From Nocardioides conyzicola (GTDB lineage: Bacteria > Actinomycetota > Actinomycetes > Propionibacteriales > Nocardioidaceae), in the NCBI RefSeq assembly GCF_039543825.1, contig NZ_BAABKM010000002.1, positions 2,760,133 through 2,824,132 of the forward strand: a stretch of 64,000 nt of DNA, written 5' to 3'. Under the pieces are notes generated by a model. That model made no database searches. It was not told where the DNA came from and was given only the letters and a program-made list of their open reading frames with translations. Below are positions 34,250 through 42,352 of the stretch, piece by piece; within the stretch, counting starts at the first letter, position 1; the number at the start of each line of letters is the position of its first letter. The translations under genes were made by a program, and so were the position numbers.

Positions 34250-34938
34250 TGACGGCCGTCACCGACACCCAGGCCACGATCGCCGCCGTCCGCCGCGACG
34301 TCGCCGCCCTGCACGCCGAGCTGACGCGCTACCAGCTGGTCGTGTGGACCGCGGGCAACGTGTCGGCGCGGGTGCCCGGCCACGACCTGCTGGTGATCAA
34401 GCCGAGCGGGGTGTCGTACGACGACCTGACGCCCGACAACATGGTGGTCTGCGACCTGAACGGCGCGGTGGTCGACGGCGAGCACGCGCCGTCGTCGGAC
34501 ACGGAGGCGCAGGCCTACGTCTACCGCCACCTGCCCGAGGTCGGCGGGGTCGTGCACACGCACTCGACGTACGCCACCGCCTGGGCGGCGCGGGGCGAGC
34601 CGGTCCCGTGCGTGCTCACGATGGGTGCCGACGAGTTCGGCGGGGAGATCCCGGTCGGGCCGTTCGCGGTCATCGGCGACGACTCGATCGGCCGCGGCAT
34701 CGTCGAGACGCTGCGGGGGAGCCGCTCGCCGGCCGTGCTGATGCAGAACCACGGCGTCTTCACCGTCGGGCCGACCGCCCGCGCGGCCGTCAAGGCCGCG
34801 GTGATGTGCGAGGACGTCGCCCGCACCGTGCACATCGCCCGGCAGCTCGGCGCACCGCTCGTCATCGACCCGTCCGACATCGACTCGCTCCACGACCGCT
34901 ACCAGAACGTCTACGGACAGCAGAAGGACCGCCGATGA
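34249..34938 (+). CDS. araD: L-ribulose-5-phosphate 4-epimerase
   Basis: 229 residues of the class II aldolase/epimerase family. Zinc ligands are visible in [13 protein letters not shown] and the NHGVFTVG motif; the phosphate-binding GNVSARV and SGVSYDDL are also present. It converts L-ribulose 5-phosphate to D-xylulose 5-phosphate, which enters the pentose phosphate pathway. The start overlaps the araB stop and its stop overlaps araA as ATGA, so expression is coupled. Confidence 0.92.
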   Translation: MTAVTDTQATIAAVRRDVAALHAELTRYQLVVWTAGNVSARVPGHDLLVIKPSGVSYDDLTPDNMVVCDLNGAVVDGEHAPSSDTEAQAYVYRHLPEVGGVVHTHSTYATAWAARGEPVPCVLTMGADEFGGEIPVGPFAVIGDDSIGRGIVETLRGSRSPAVLMQNHGVFTVGPTARAAVKAAVMCEDVARTVHIARQLGAPLVIDPSDIDSLHDRYQNVYGQQKDRR

Positions 34939-36437
34939 CCACGAGCTCCACGCCCGCCGAGATCTGGTTCCTGACCGGGAGCCAGGGGATGTACGGACCG
35001 GAGACGCTCGAGCAGGTCGCCGAGCAGTCGCAGACGGTCGCCCGCGAGCTCGGCTCGACCATGCCCGTGACCGTCGTGTGGAAGCCGGTGCTCCTGGACG
35101 CGGCCGCGATCCACCGGCAGATGCTCGAGGCCAACAGCGCTCCGGAGTGCGTCGGCGTCATCACCTGGATGCACACGTTCTCGCCGGCCAAGATGTGGAT
35201 CGCCGGCCTCGACGCGCTCCAGAAGCCGCTGCTGCACCTGCACACGCAGGCCGGCATGGAGCTGCCGTGGTCCACGATCGACATGGACTTCATGAACCTC
35301 AACCAGGCCGCGCACGGCGACCGCGAGCACGGCTACATCCAGACCCGGCTGGGCATCGCCCGCAAGACGGTCGCCGGGCACGTGCGCTCGCCCGAGGTGG
35401 CCCGGCGTACGGCGCTCTGGGCGCGCGCGGCGCTCGGTCGCCACGAGCTGCGGCAGCTCAGGCTGGTGCGCTTCGGCGACAACATGCGCAACGTCGCGGT
35501 CACCGAGGGCGACAAGGTGGAGGCGCAGCGGCGCTTCGGCGTCGCCGTCAACACGCACGGCGTCAACGACCTGGTCGCGGTCGTGGACCGGGTCGGCGGC
35601 GACGAGATCGACAAGCTGGTCACGGAGTACGCCGACACGTACGCCGTGGCGCCCGAGCTGCTGCCGGGCGGGGCGCGGCACGAGTCGCTGCGCTACGGCG
35701 CGCGCATCGAGCTCGGCCTGCGCTCGTTCCTCACCGAGGGCGGCTTCGGCGCCTTCACCACCAACTTCGAGGACCTCGGCGGCCTGCGTCAGCTGCCCGG
35801 TCTCGCCGTGCAACGGCTGATGGCCGACGGCTACGGCTTCGGCGGCGAGGGCGACTGGAAGACGTCGGTGCTGCTGCGCGCCGCGAAGGTGATGGAGGGC
35901 GGCGAGCCGGGCGGCAGCTCGTTCATGGAGGACTACACGTACCACCTCGTGCCGGGCGCCGAGAAGGTGCTCGGCGCGCACATGCTCGAGGTCTGCCCGT
36001 CGATCGCGGGGGCCCGTCCGTCCCTGGAGATCCACCCGCTGTCGATCGGCGGCCGCGAGGACCCGGTGCGGCTCCGCTTCACCGCCGCGCCCGGCGAGGC
36101 CGTGGTCGTCGGTCTCTCCGACCTCGGCGACCGGCTGCGGCTGACCCTCAACGAGATCGACGTGGTCGAGCCCGACGAGGCCCTCCCCCACCTGCCCGTC
36201 GCCTGCGCCGTCTGGGAGCCGCGGCCGTCGCTGTCCGTCTCCGCCGAGGCCTGGCTGATGGCAGGTGCCCCGCACCACACGGTGCTGTCGAAGGCCGTCG
36301 GCCGCGAGGTCTGGGAGGACTTCTCCGAGATGACCGGCGTCGAGGCGCTCGTCATCGACGCCGACACCACGACCCGGCGTTTCCAGCAGGAGCTGCGCTG
36401 GAGCGCGGCGTACCGGCGGCTGGCCGAGGGGCTCTAG
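34935..36437 (+). CDS. araA: L-arabinose isomerase
   Basis: 500 residues, full length. Family marks: [48 protein letters not shown] ([10 protein letters not shown] shown), and the catalytic acids in [16 protein letters not shown] and MEDYTYHL. It converts L-arabinose to L-ribulose. Last gene of the araB-araD-araA set, and of the sugar locus that begins with the LacI gene at 24495. It converges with the hemolysin-III-like gene; no strong terminator hairpin was seen in the 25-base gap. Confidence 0.95.
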   Translation: MTTSSTPAEIWFLTGSQGMYGPETLEQVAEQSQTVARELGSTMPVTVVWKPVLLDAAAIHRQMLEANSAPECVGVITWMHTFSPAKMWIAGLDALQKPLLHLHTQAGMELPWSTIDMDFMNLNQAAHGDREHGYIQTRLGIARKTVAGHVRSPEVARRTALWARAALGRHELRQLRLVRFGDNMRNVAVTEGDKVEAQRRFGVAVNTHGVNDLVAVVDRVGGDEIDKLVTEYADTYAVAPELLPGGARHESLRYGARIELGLRSFLTEGGFGAFTTNFEDLGGLRQLPGLAVQRLMADGYGFGGEGDWKTSVLLRAAKVMEGGEPGGSSFMEDYTYHLVPGAEKVLGAHMLEVCPSIAGARPSLEIHPLSIGGREDPVRLRFTAAPGEAVVVGLSDLGDRLRLTLNEIDVVEPDEALPHLPVACAVWEPRPSLSVSAEAWLMAGAPHHTVLSKAVGREVWEDFSEMTGVEALVIDADTTTRRFQQELRWSAAYRRLAEGL

Positions 36438-36462
36438 CCTGCCGGACACGTCGCGCGGGGCG

Positions 36463-37230
36463 TCAGCGCAGCGCGTACGTCGCCGCCGAGATGCCGATGT
36501 AGTGCGCGGCGAACGCGAACACGGTGAACGTGTGGAACACCTCGTGGAAGCCGAACCACTTCGGCCACGGGTCAGGCCGGCGCAACCCGTAGACCACCGC
36601 GCCCACGATGTACAACGCACTCCCGACGCTCAGCAGCACCAGAGCTGCGACACCCGCATCACCGAGACGCGTGGCCCCGTCGACGAAGTCGGGGAAGAAC
36701 ACCACGGCTCCCAGGCCGCATCCGACGTAGACCGGCGGCGACAGCCACCGCGGCGCGTCGGGCCACAGGAACCGGGCACCCACACCGAGCGCGGCGCTCG
36801 ACCAGACCATGACCAACAGCACCGTTCGTTCCGTCCCGTCGAGCAGGAGCAGGGCGGCCGCGGTGCAGGAACCGGCGATGAGCACGAAGATGTTGCAGTG
36901 GTCGAGCCGCCGCAGCATGCGCCGAGCACGCGGTGACCAGGTGCCACAGTGGTACGCGGCCGAGACCCCGAACAGCACCAGAGCCGACGCCATGAACACC
37001 GCCGACCCGGTCCTCGCGGTGGCGTTCGGGGACAACACGACCAGGACGACGCCGGCGGCGATCGTCAGCGGCACCGTACCGAGGTGGAGCCAACCGCGCA
37101 GGTGCGGTTTGACGTCCGCCATCGACTCCCGCAGATGGCCCGCGAGGGCGACGGCCAGTTCCGGCACGTCCCTGGACGGGGCATCCGATGACCTCGGCGT
37201 AGTGCGGTCGTTGGCGTTGAGTGGTCGCAT
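36463..37230 (-). CDS. hemolysin-III/PAQR-family membrane protein
   Basis: 255 residues from the ATG at 37230; a GTG at 37257 would add nine basic residues. Seven hydrophobic segments and the PAQR marks HLRGWLHLGTVPL, SAAYHCGTWSP, LDHCNIFVLIAGSCT and the C-terminal HEVFHTFTVFAFAAHYIG, with the histidines that bind zinc in this fold. Related proteins are adiponectin-receptor-like hydrolases or lipid regulators; haemolysis is a historical name. In mycobacteria its homologue lies next to mca, and here it is 15 kb away. Confidence 0.85.
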   Translation of the reverse strand: MRPLNANDRTTPRSSDAPSRDVPELAVALAGHLRESMADVKPHLRGWLHLGTVPLTIAAGVVLVVLSPNATARTGSAVFMASALVLFGVSAAYHCGTWSPRARRMLRRLDHCNIFVLIAGSCTAAALLLLDGTERTVLLVMVWSSAALGVGARFLWPDAPRWLSPPVYVGCGLGAVVFFPDFVDGATRLGDAGVAALVLLSVGSALYIVGAVVYGLRRPDPWPKWFGFHEVFHTFTVFAFAAHYIGISAATYALR

Positions 37231-37337
37231 GGCGCGGGTTCTCCGACGGCGACGCACGAGGTCCGGGCGCGTGACATCCAGGTAGGGTCAGGCCGGCAAC
37301 CAGCCGACCATTCGTCACACAGTAGCTCCGGGGTGGT

Positions 37338-38051
37338 TCACGTTCGGTCAGGGTTCTCCAGCCCGGCCAGAACCTCCTGCGCGACGTCAACCAGGCGACG
37401 CCTGGACGACCGGGCGCGTGAACGCATCACGTCGAACGCGTCCGATGTCGAGATCCGGTCAGCCTGAGCGAGCGCCCCCTTCGCCTGCTCGATGACGACC
37501 CGGCTGTTCAGCGCGCTCTGCAGCTGCTCGGTGAGCACCTCGGCTTGACCGAGGTTCCGTTCATGCAGGATGGCGATCGTGGCAACGTCGGCGAGAGCCT
37601 GGACGACCTTCACCTCGTCCGCCTCGAAGCGCGTGTCCTCGGCCCCGAACAGGTTCAACGCACCGATGACCTGGTCGCGCAGTCTCATCGGAAACGCGTG
37701 CACCGACTGGAACCCAGCCTCGATGGCGCGCGGCGCGAAGGTCGGCCACCGGTCGCCGGCGTGCGCCAGGTCCGCATTCACGACGGGTACGCCGGTTGTC
37801 AGGCAGTCGAGGCACGGCCCTTCTTGGTTCTGGATCTGCAGGAGCTCGAGCATCTTGCCGGACTCGTTGCTCGATGCCATGAACCGGACCCGGCCGCGGT
37901 GGTCGGAGAGCACCAGCCCGACGGCGGCCGCGCTGCTGACCACGGCTGCTTTCGCGGTGAGGTTGTCGAGGAAGTCGACGACGTCGAACTCGTCGACCAG
38001 GGTGTCAGCGACCTCGACGAAGAAGTCGGAAAGGTCCGTCACGGAGATCAT
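37338..38051 (-). CDS. GAF-ANTAR regulator 1
   Basis: 237 residues. The GAF domain (about residues 20-165) has VVSSAAAVGLVLSD, EGPCLDCLTTGVPV and VHAFPMRLRDQVIGALNLFG. A C-terminal ANTAR domain (about 175-230) has ALNSRVVIEQAKGALAQ and MRSRARSSRRRLVDVAQEV, with the conserved alanine and aromatic-free variant of the core. ANTAR domains bind paired hexaloop hairpins in nascent RNA to stop termination. Its signal is unknown. Tandem with a second GAF-ANTAR gene 47 bases upstream, likely co-transcribed. Confidence 0.85.
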   Translation of the reverse strand: MISVTDLSDFFVEVADTLVDEFDVVDFLDNLTAKAAVVSSAAAVGLVLSDHRGRVRFMASSNESGKMLELLQIQNQEGPCLDCLTTGVPVVNADLAHAGDRWPTFAPRAIEAGFQSVHAFPMRLRDQVIGALNLFGAEDTRFEADEVKVVQALADVATIAILHERNLGQAEVLTEQLQSALNSRVVIEQAKGALAQADRISTSDAFDVMRSRARSSRRRLVDVAQEVLAGLENPDRT

Positions 38052-38098
38052 GGCTGGTATGCCTCACTTCTCGTCGTCGAAGACTGTGACACAACAAA

Positions 38099-38854
38099 TC
38101 AGTGCTCATCTCGGGGGAGAGTGAGCCGTCCGGCCACGATCTCGCCGGCCAACGTCGCGAGGTCCTGTCCGGTCGCCCAGGCATGTGCCCGCATCCGCGC
38201 AAGCGCCTCCGCCAGCGAGATCCCGAGGTCCACCATCAGCATGCCCTGCGCCTGGTAGATGTGCGCATGCGTTCCGAGGGTCTTGTCCAGATCGTGCTCC
38301 AGCTGGAGGCCGTCCGTTGGCATGGAGCTGTCCAGAAGGGTCTCGGTGGCCAGGTCCGCGAACACCAGCGCCGTGTGCAGCCCCTCTGTATCCAGTCCCG
38401 GGCTGTCGGCGGCGTACAACGCCAGGACACCGAACACGGACGCCCCGACCTGCAACGGGAACGCGTACACCGCGTTCACCCCGGCATCCAGGGCCTCCGC
38501 CACCCATCCGGGCCACCGCAACGCCCCCTCCACCCTCAGGTCCGCGACAAGGACCGGACGGCGAGACGCGAACGCGGCTGACGTCGGGCCCTCCCCGGCA
38601 CCGAACTGTGACTCCTCCAGGCGCCGTGAACCGGGTCCCGATGCCGCCGACACGACATGGGTCTCCGTACCGGGCATCAGCGTCACGGCGGCACCGAAGA
38701 GGTCCAGGTCCTGACACACACAGCGGCACAACCGCTCGAGGGTGGCAACAGTCCCGCCGCCGACGTCGCCGTTGCCCCGTTGGGCGCGCAGCAGACGCTC
38801 GACACGATGACGTGTCAGCTCGGCATCTGCCATCGGGACCTGACTTCTCGACAT
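38099..38854 (-). CDS. GAF-ANTAR regulator 2
   Basis: 251 residues. A basic N-terminal helix (RHRVERLLRAQRGN) precedes a GAF domain (LCRCVCQDLDLFGAAVTLM, VNAVYAFPLQVGASVFGVLALY) and a C-terminal ANTAR domain (HIYQAQGMLMVDLGISLAEALARMRAHAW). The latter has the typical AQGML signature. RNA-binding antiterminator by family. Start at 38854 was kept; the next ATG is at 38833. The 205 bases upstream (38855-39059) show no gene or obvious ANTAR-type double hairpin by eye. Confidence 0.85.
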   Translation of the reverse strand: MSRSQVPMADAELTRHRVERLLRAQRGNGDVGGGTVATLERLCRCVCQDLDLFGAAVTLMPGTETHVVSAASGPGSRRLEESQFGAGEGPTSAAFASRRPVLVADLRVEGALRWPGWVAEALDAGVNAVYAFPLQVGASVFGVLALYAADSPGLDTEGLHTALVFADLATETLLDSSMPTDGLQLEHDLDKTLGTHAHIYQAQGMLMVDLGISLAEALARMRAHAWATGQDLATLAGEIVAGRLTLPRDEH

Positions 38855-39059
38855 CGATGACGTACGGGCGTCGGCAGGGTCCTGGTCGACGGTCGATCAT
38901 GATGAGGTTACCCGCCAGCTCGGCCCAGATGGGAAGAAAGTCCTTCGACGACGCCCGCCGGCTCTCGCGAGCCGCCTCGGCTAGCGCCTGGACATCGGCA
39001 TGCGTGGGAGTGCGTACGGACTCTCCGGCCGGTGGGCCGGAGAAACGGGACACACCCAG

Positions 39060-40703
39060 TCAGAGGACCTTCTCGAACTCCGCGGCCTGGCGGGCGGTCT
39101 CGGCGCGGTCGGCGTCGGTGGCGCCGTCGGGGTGCACGGCGTCGATCGCCTCCCGCGTGGTCGCCACCCGGTTGCCGTGCTTGAGCGAGCGCACGTAGAC
39201 CCGCTGGCCGATCGGGTCGGGGGCCGCGAGGAGGTCGAGGACCTCGGTGTCGTCCTCGAGCGGGGTGGACAGGAAGCGCTCGCCCGTGTGGTCGAGCCGG
39301 CCGACCACGATGCCGGACCGGCGGCCGCTACGGCCGTAGCGCACGGCGTACGTCTCGATGGTGGCCCAGCCCTCGGGGTGCTCGGTGAAGGCGGGCACCG
39401 GCCAGGCGTCGATCTCGGCCTGCAGCTCGGCGCTGCGGTCCGCCCGCCACGGGGCCGGGCGGGCGGAGTAGACGCCGACGGAGTACTTCGCCTGCATGCC
39501 GCCGTTGGCGGTGACCAGGCCGAGCTCGCCCGGGTCGGTCCGGCAGCGCTGCACCGCCTCGGCGATGGCGTGCATCGAGTAGTTGTTGCCGGCGCCGCCG
39601 AAGAACGGCAGGCCGCCGGTCACCGTGAAGCCGCGGGGGTCGTCGACGTCGAGGTCGAGGCCCTCCAGCACGGTGGAGACCGCGACTGGGAAGCACGAGT
39701 AGAGGTCGAGGAACGTGAGGTCGGCCAGCCCGACCCCGGCGACGTCCAGGGCCTCCTGGACGGCGAGCACGGCGGTCGGGTAGCTGCTCAGGTCCTCCCG
39801 GTCGAGGAGGTCGGGAGCGCGGAGGTCGGCGTGGCCGTGCAGGAACACCCACCGGTCCTCGGGTACGCCGAGCCACCGTGCGGCGCCGACCGACATGAGC
39901 AGGGCGGCGGCGCCCTGGTTGACCTGGTCGCGCGCGATCAGGAAGCGCGGGTAGGGGTCGACGATCGGGCGGTTGCGATCGGTCGGCGTCGCCAGCTCCG
40001 ACGCCGTCCGCGACGTCGGCGCCGCCGAGAGCGGGTTGCCGGCCGCTACCTGGCTGAACGGCGCGAACAGCTCGCCCATCCCGGCGGCGTACTCCTCCCG
40101 GCTCAGGCCGAGCCGGGCGCGACGGGCGTTCTCGAAGAGCGCGTACTGGATCGGTGCGTCCGTCATGCCGTGGATCGCGGTGTGCCAGGTGACCAGCCCG
40201 CGCAGGCCGATGCCGCGGTCCTCGAGCTGACCGCCGACCTCTTCGGTGAAGTCTGGTGCGCCCTCGGCGTCCGTGAAGTGCCGGGTCGTCGAGATGGCCT
40301 CCGAGCCGGCGACCAGCACGACCTCGCGCTCGCCGGCCGCGATGGCGGCGGCCATCTCGGTGACCAGCCGCTGTGGCGCCTGGCCGCCGACCACCTCGAG
40401 GATCGCGTGGGCCGGGTCGGCGCCGATCCGCGCCGCCACCGCCCGCGGGAAGTTGTCGGCCCGACCCAGCGGAGCCTCCGCGATCGGCGTGGACGTCTCG
40501 AACTGGCGGACCCCGGCGATGGTGTCGATCGCGGCCGCGACCGCCGCGACCGGTGCACCCGTGTCGGCGAGGGCGTACGCCGCCGCGCGGCCCGCGAGGT
40601 CGGCCGCCGAGAGGCCCTCGTAGCCCGGGTCGTCGATCCGCTCGGCGCACTGGCCGACACCGACGAGCACGGGCGTGGTGGGGTCGAGGTCGCTGGCAGG
40701 CAT
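39060..40703 (-). CDS. thiolase-like protein (acetyl-CoA acetyltransferase family, atypical)
   Basis: 547 residues with the thiolase fold marks TTPVLVGVGQC, VVLVAGSEAIS, LDLYSCFPVAV, PFFGGAGNNYSMHA and NGGMQAKYSVGVYS. At the position of the acyl-accepting cysteine (normally CASG) it reads VVGGQAPQ, with no Cys, and the usual KH in the C-terminal motif is KY. These changes are common in the thiolase-like SCP-x relatives. It may bind acyl-CoA without ordinary thiolysis. A TACGGT hexamer (40710-40715, minus) is six bases before the ATG, a leaderless promoter. Confidence 0.8.
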   Translation of the reverse strand: MPASDLDPTTPVLVGVGQCAERIDDPGYEGLSAADLAGRAAAYALADTGAPVAAVAAAIDTIAGVRQFETSTPIAEAPLGRADNFPRAVAARIGADPAHAILEVVGGQAPQRLVTEMAAAIAAGEREVVLVAGSEAISTTRHFTDAEGAPDFTEEVGGQLEDRGIGLRGLVTWHTAIHGMTDAPIQYALFENARRARLGLSREEYAAGMGELFAPFSQVAAGNPLSAAPTSRTASELATPTDRNRPIVDPYPRFLIARDQVNQGAAALLMSVGAARWLGVPEDRWVFLHGHADLRAPDLLDREDLSSYPTAVLAVQEALDVAGVGLADLTFLDLYSCFPVAVSTVLEGLDLDVDDPRGFTVTGGLPFFGGAGNNYSMHAIAEAVQRCRTDPGELGLVTANGGMQAKYSVGVYSARPAPWRADRSAELQAEIDAWPVPAFTEHPEGWATIETYAVRYGRSGRRSGIVVGRLDHTGERFLSTPLEDDTEVLDLLAAPDPIGQRVYVRSLKHGNRVATTREAIDAVHPDGATDADRAETARQAAEFEKVL

Positions 40704-40779
40704 GGCGAGACCGTAGCGACGCGACCCTCACCCGGTCCGGGTGACCCCACCGTCCGGCGCTCGGTGCTGTGCTGGACGC

Positions 40780-41232
40780 ATGAGTGAGACCGAGTCCGCC
40801 GGCACCCGACCGGCCGCGCGCAACGACAGGGCCGTCCGGGTCGTCGGGATCATCGTCGCCGTCCTCGGCGCGGTCTTCCTCGTCGCCGGCATCGCGACGT
40901 ACGTCGTCGTCTCGAGCACCCTCGCGGACGAGAAGATCACCGTCTCCGACGACGCCGCCCACTTCGCGGGCAAGGACGTCAAGGGGCCGTTCACGGCGTA
41001 CGCCCAGGCCGACGTGATCGCCCAGCACGCGGAGGAGATCGGCGGCGGCAAGACCTACTCCGAGCTGCCGCAGGACGACCCCAACCGGCAGACCGTGATG
41101 ACCGCGTCCTTCCTGCGGGCGAGCCTGTTCACCTCGGTCGTCGCGTTCGGCGTCGCCGCCTTCGTGTCGGTCGTGGGTGTGCTGCTCATCCTGCTGGGCT
41201 GGGCGCTCACCCGGCTCGCCCGCACCGCCTGA
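40780..41232 (+). CDS. two-pass membrane protein, function unknown
   Basis: 150 residues with hydrophobic segments at about 23-47 and 114-143 and a loop of about 65 residues outside (ADEKITVSDDAAHFAGKDVKGPF, acidic). Similar proteins are often labelled LigA in databases, but nothing here is enzymatic. The ATG at 40780 is preferred to the GTG at 40741, as the intervening sequence is Cys/Arg-rich and promoter-like. Converges with ppk2 with a six-base gap. Confidence 0.6.
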   Translation: MSETESAGTRPAARNDRAVRVVGIIVAVLGAVFLVAGIATYVVVSSTLADEKITVSDDAAHFAGKDVKGPFTAYAQADVIAQHAEEIGGGKTYSELPQDDPNRQTVMTASFLRASLFTSVVAFGVAAFVSVVGVLLILLGWALTRLARTA

Positions 41233-41238
41233 TCCGCG

Positions 41239-42351
41239 TCAGTCCTGGTCGCGCTCGGCGAGGAGCACGGTCTTCTGCGTCCGGGTGCGTTGGAGGTCGA
41301 GCATCGAGGCGGCCGCCGTCGCGACGGCCTCGGCCCGACGAGCCTCTGCCTCGGCCTCGGTGAGCGGGTCGCTCTCCGCCCCCACCTCGCTGGCGGTGGC
41401 CGCGTCCTCCTGCACCTGACGGTCGTCGGCGACCGCCTTCTTGACCTCGCGGCGGGTCTCCTTCAACGACGTCCGCAGGGCCCGGGTGCTCATGGTCTCG
41501 GCCAGCCTCCGGCGCTGGACCTCGGGGTCCCAGCGCACGGTCGGCCACTCCGGGTCCATGTCGACCAGGGTCTGGGCGAGGATCTCGGTGATCGCGAGGC
41601 GCGTGTACCACTTGTGGTCCGCCGGGATGACGTACCACGGGGCGGCCTCGGTGGAGGTCCTCCGGAAGACGTCGGCGTACGCCTCCTGGTAGTCGTCCCA
41701 CTGCCGGCGGGTCGGCAGGTCGTTGGTGCTGTACTTCCAGCGCTTGTCGGGGCGGTCGAGCCGCTTCATCAGGCGCAGCCCCTGCTCGTCGTGGCTGACC
41801 ATCAGGCCGAACTTGAGCACGGTCGTGCCCGAGGCGACCAGGTCGGCCTCGAACGCGTTGATCTCGTCGTACCTCTCCTCCCACACCTTCGGGGGCACGA
41901 GCCCCTCGACGCGGGTGATCAGCACGTCCTCGTAGTGGGACCGGTCGAAGACGCCGATGAGCCCCGGGGCGGGGAGCTCCTTCTTGATCCGCCACAGGAA
42001 GTGGTGCTTCTGCTCCTCCTCCGTGGGCGGTCCGAACGAGCGCAGGGCGACGCCCTGGGGGTCCACCTTGCTCATCACGTGGCGGGCCACGCCGCCCTTG
42101 CCCGCGGTGTCGAGACCCTGCACGACCACCAGCACCGATCGCCCGCCGCCGGTGCGGCCCTCGGCGAAGAGCCGCTCCTGCAGCTCGCTCAGCAGGTCGC
42201 CGCGCTCGTGCCCGAACTTCTTGGCGGCCTTCTTGCCGGCCTCCCACCCGGGGGTGGCGTCGCGATCGAGCTCGCCGAGGTCGTAGTCGGGGTGGGTACG
42301 CAGGAGGTCCCGCGGGTCCTCGCTCCAGGCGCCGTTGCTCTTCTTGCCCAT
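41239..42351 (-). CDS. ppk2: polyphosphate kinase 2 family protein
   Basis: 370 residues starting at the ATG at 42351. The single PPK2 domain has Walker A GLDTAGKGG, the lid-like RSFGPPTEEEQKHHFLWR, and Walker B FDRSHYEDVLI, then WYVIPADHKWYTRL. PPK2 enzymes transfer phosphate between polyphosphate and nucleotides. The class I/III split cannot be made safely; the 100-residue C-terminal extension is Ala/Glu-rich and coiled. One base separates it from the upstream PLD-like gene, so the two form an operon. Confidence 0.9.
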   Translation of the reverse strand: MGKKSNGAWSEDPRDLLRTHPDYDLGELDRDATPGWEAGKKAAKKFGHERGDLLSELQERLFAEGRTGGGRSVLVVVQGLDTAGKGGVARHVMSKVDPQGVALRSFGPPTEEEQKHHFLWRIKKELPAPGLIGVFDRSHYEDVLITRVEGLVPPKVWEERYDEINAFEADLVASGTTVLKFGLMVSHDEQGLRLMKRLDRPDKRWKYSTNDLPTRRQWDDYQEAYADVFRRTSTEAAPWYVIPADHKWYTRLAITEILAQTLVDMDPEWPTVRWDPEVQRRRLAETMSTRALRTSLKETRREVKKAVADDRQVQEDAATASEVGAESDPLTEAEAEARRAEAVATAAASMLDLQRTRTQKTVLLAERDQD

Positions 42352-42352
42352 G

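Noticed and set aside
38855..39059. ANTAR target double hairpin upstream of the GAF-ANTAR pair
   Set aside because: No convincing pair of six-base loops was seen by eye; a covariance search would be needed.
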